Position numbers and translations under genes: made by a program. From Pseudomonadota bacterium (lineage in GTDB: Bacteria; Myxococcota_A; Polyangia; Fen-1088): a stretch of DNA of 14,911 nt. The number at the start of each line of letters is the position of its first letter. The stretch's first letter is position 1. Below the pieces are notes generated by a model. That model ran no database searches and was not told the DNA's origin. It saw only the letters and a list, made by a program, of their open reading frames with translations. The stretch spans positions 1 through 14,911 of the forward strand of contig JAEXQJ010000039.1 of assembly GCA_023438785.1 (NCBI GenBank). Direction: 5' to 3'. Positions 14,601 through 14,911 of this stretch are shown in pieces.

Positions 14601-14765
14601 GCCACCGGCTCGGGCGCCGACATCCAGAAGCCGCTCGCCGTGGTGGTCATGGGCGGTCTCATCACCTCCACCGTGCTCACGCTCATCGTGCTGCCCACCC
14701 TGTACACCCTGTTCGCAAGCCGTCTTGCCCCGTCCCGAGCGGGCGGGACGCTGTCGATTTCGTGA
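11673..14765 (+). CDS. czcA: CzcA/CusA-type heavy-metal efflux RND pump
   Basis: A 1030-residue proton-driven RND transporter of the HME family, normal length. It has TM1 at about 12-30, the porter start RLPIDAFPDVTNTQV (31-45), TM2-6 at about 335-485, TM7 near 523-541, the conserved MGTEFMPPLDEGS (542-554), and TM8-12 from about 865 on. The TM4 stretch reads GGLAFSVGMVVDASIVVVEN (389-408), so D400 and E407 are present, but the first acid of CzcA's DFG...D...E set is Ser394. In the porter domain, NELISGVKSDLAVKAFG (657-673) is CzcA-like rather than CusA-like. The metal class is therefore ambiguous between divalent (Zn/Co/Cd/Ni) and other ions. GAGGGGA at 11659-11665 is a good Shine-Dalgarno for ATG 11673, 12 bases after the czcB stop. 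It is the last complete operon gene in the window. Confidence 0.93.
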   Translation: MRPITFLLKNRLLVFLATAVLIAAGVYAWMRLPIDAFPDVTNTQVMILSKAPGLAAVDVEQRVSYPIEQVMRGLPRVQQVRSLSKAGLSQVVVVFEDGADTYWTRQIVFERLSMAREQLPQGVEPELGPISTGLGEVFQYTLEGGRQSAMELRTIQDWLVSPLLKPVPGVNEVNSFGGEVKQYQVLVSPEKLLKYGLTVNEVVAAVEQGNANAGGGVVVRGWEQLYLRGVGLLKDIPDIERVVLKSKDGAPVYLRDVADVEIGAEPRQGAVSRDGKGEAVAGMIIMLKGENAKDVVSRVKETLSKVQRTLPEGVRLNVFYDRTSLIEACIKTVVDALMEGGLFVILVLFLFLAELRTALIVVCSLPLTFLVSFILMGSSGISSNLMSLGGLAFSVGMVVDASIVVVENVRRHLAQRTDKEHKRRIVAEALAEVARPVAFSVLIVAIILVPLFTLQGVEGKMFAPLAATMLIALLVSLLVALTVIPVLSESFLKQVPEKEFGFIRRFHRAYMRLLRRAVHRPRVTLGVSGAVLLGTLALLPLMGTEFMPPLDEGSIAVNVVRLPNASLDGSVKVAGFIEQRLRRFPEVETVVSKTGRAEISEDPMGPEQTDVFIMLKPHKQWSTGRNKAQLIEAMQKDLAQIPGLRFSFSQPIALRVNELISGVKSDLAVKAFGPDLDVLKRFADRAAAILGGVEGARDVKVEQVSGMSQLDVVIDREAVARHGIKIGEVNAAIETAVAGRKATTLIEEQRRFAVVVRFPESARGDLPELERILIPAPGGERVPLAQLADFQTVEAPAQVSRENGMRRVVAEANIRGRDLGGFVAEVQAKLAPLVRELPSGTYVEYGGQFENQQRAMKQLAIVVPLALLLIVVLLYLALGSIWSSLLVLLNLPFALVGGVIAVVAFRMPVSVSAAVAFIVLLGIAVQNGVVLVAFFRQLRQQGESVADTVAKGCELRFRPLLMTALTSFIGHLPMLYATGSGADIQKPLAVVVMGGLITSTVLTLIVLPTLYTLFASRLAPSRAGGTLSIS

Positions 14766-14799
14766 TCAAGCCGCCTCCGATGGGGCATCTTGCAGAACC

Positions 14800-14911
14800 A
14801 TGCTGATCACGCGATCCCGGATCCCAGCCGTCTTTGCTCTCACCCTCGGGAGTCTGGTTCTGGCTTGTGGTTCATCAGGCGGGGATGGGCCTGGAGGGGG
14901 CAGTCCAGCCG
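14800..14911 (+). CDS. Lipoprotein, N-terminal part (3' truncated by window)
   Basis: ATG 14800 opens a frame to the end of the window (37 codons seen). The start is a lipoprotein signal: basic MLITRSR, then hydrophobic IPAVFALTLGSLVLAC with a textbook lipobox LVLAC, and then a Gly/Ser-rich linker (GSSGGDGPGGGSP). The linker style is common in myxobacterial surface lipoproteins. The gene lies 34 bases after czcA without an evident terminator, so it may be the end of the operon or a separate unit. The Shine-Dalgarno is weak. No function can be given from this piece. Confidence 0.65.
   Translation, partial: MLITRSRIPAVFALTLGSLVLACGSSGGDGPGGGSPA

Noticed and set aside
1..14911. tRNA, rRNA, CRISPR array, insertion sequence or phage genes
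   Set aside because: No repeat-spacer pattern, cloverleaf-like segment, transposase or integrase motif was found on reading both strands and the translated frames.

Overview
The window is GC-rich DNA with dense, tightly packed genes. Most third codon positions are G or C, so many antisense frames stay open by chance. The gene content points to a Gram-negative proteobacterium-like organism, most plausibly a myxobacterium or other former deltaproteobacterium: a tripartite heavy-metal efflux system, lipoproteins, an ornithine-lipid-type acyltransferase and a membrane-bound spermidine-synthase-like fusion protein. That taxonomic guess is inference from style and content; no marker gene is present.

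Layout. (1) 1-518 (+) is the C-terminal part of a metallo-beta-lactamase-fold hydrolase. (2) 636-1319 (+) is a PIN-domain protein that looks like the front half of a PIN-PhoH ATPase; the ATPase half is missing and there is a probable frameshift scar at the break. (3) 1413-4187 (-) is a large MFS-like membrane protein fused to a spermidine-synthase-like domain and a TPR tail. (4) 4442-4609 (+) is a 55-codon ORF with a very good ribosome binding site and a Trp-Trp-His C-terminus, followed immediately by (5) 4612-6471 (+), a two-domain PlsC-type plus GNAT-type acyltransferase resembling OlsF. (6) Converging on it from the minus strand is a three-gene operon: a degenerate receiver-like protein (8452-8036), a beta-ketoacyl-ACP synthase (8028-6730) and an acyl carrier protein (6733-6482). 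(7) 8605-14765 (+) is a metal efflux operon: a Cys-rich exported small protein, a CzcC-like outer membrane channel, a CzcB/CusB-like adaptor and a CzcA-like RND pump, driven by a recognisable sigma70-type promoter at 8552-8580. (8) From 14800 (+) a lipoprotein begins and runs off the window.

How the genes work together. The efflux operon is self-contained: pump, adaptor and outer membrane channel form a trans-envelope complex, and the first small protein probably binds or senses metal in the periplasm. The middle section may be a lipid module: a dedicated ACP and ketosynthase could make or extend an acyl chain, and the neighbouring OlsF-like enzyme could transfer acyl groups to an amino acid. 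The 55-residue peptide encoded directly before that acyltransferase is the least explained item here. It could be a translational-coupling leader, a small partner protein, or, more speculatively, an acylation substrate. No tRNA, rRNA, CRISPR array, insertion sequence or phage gene was recognised.
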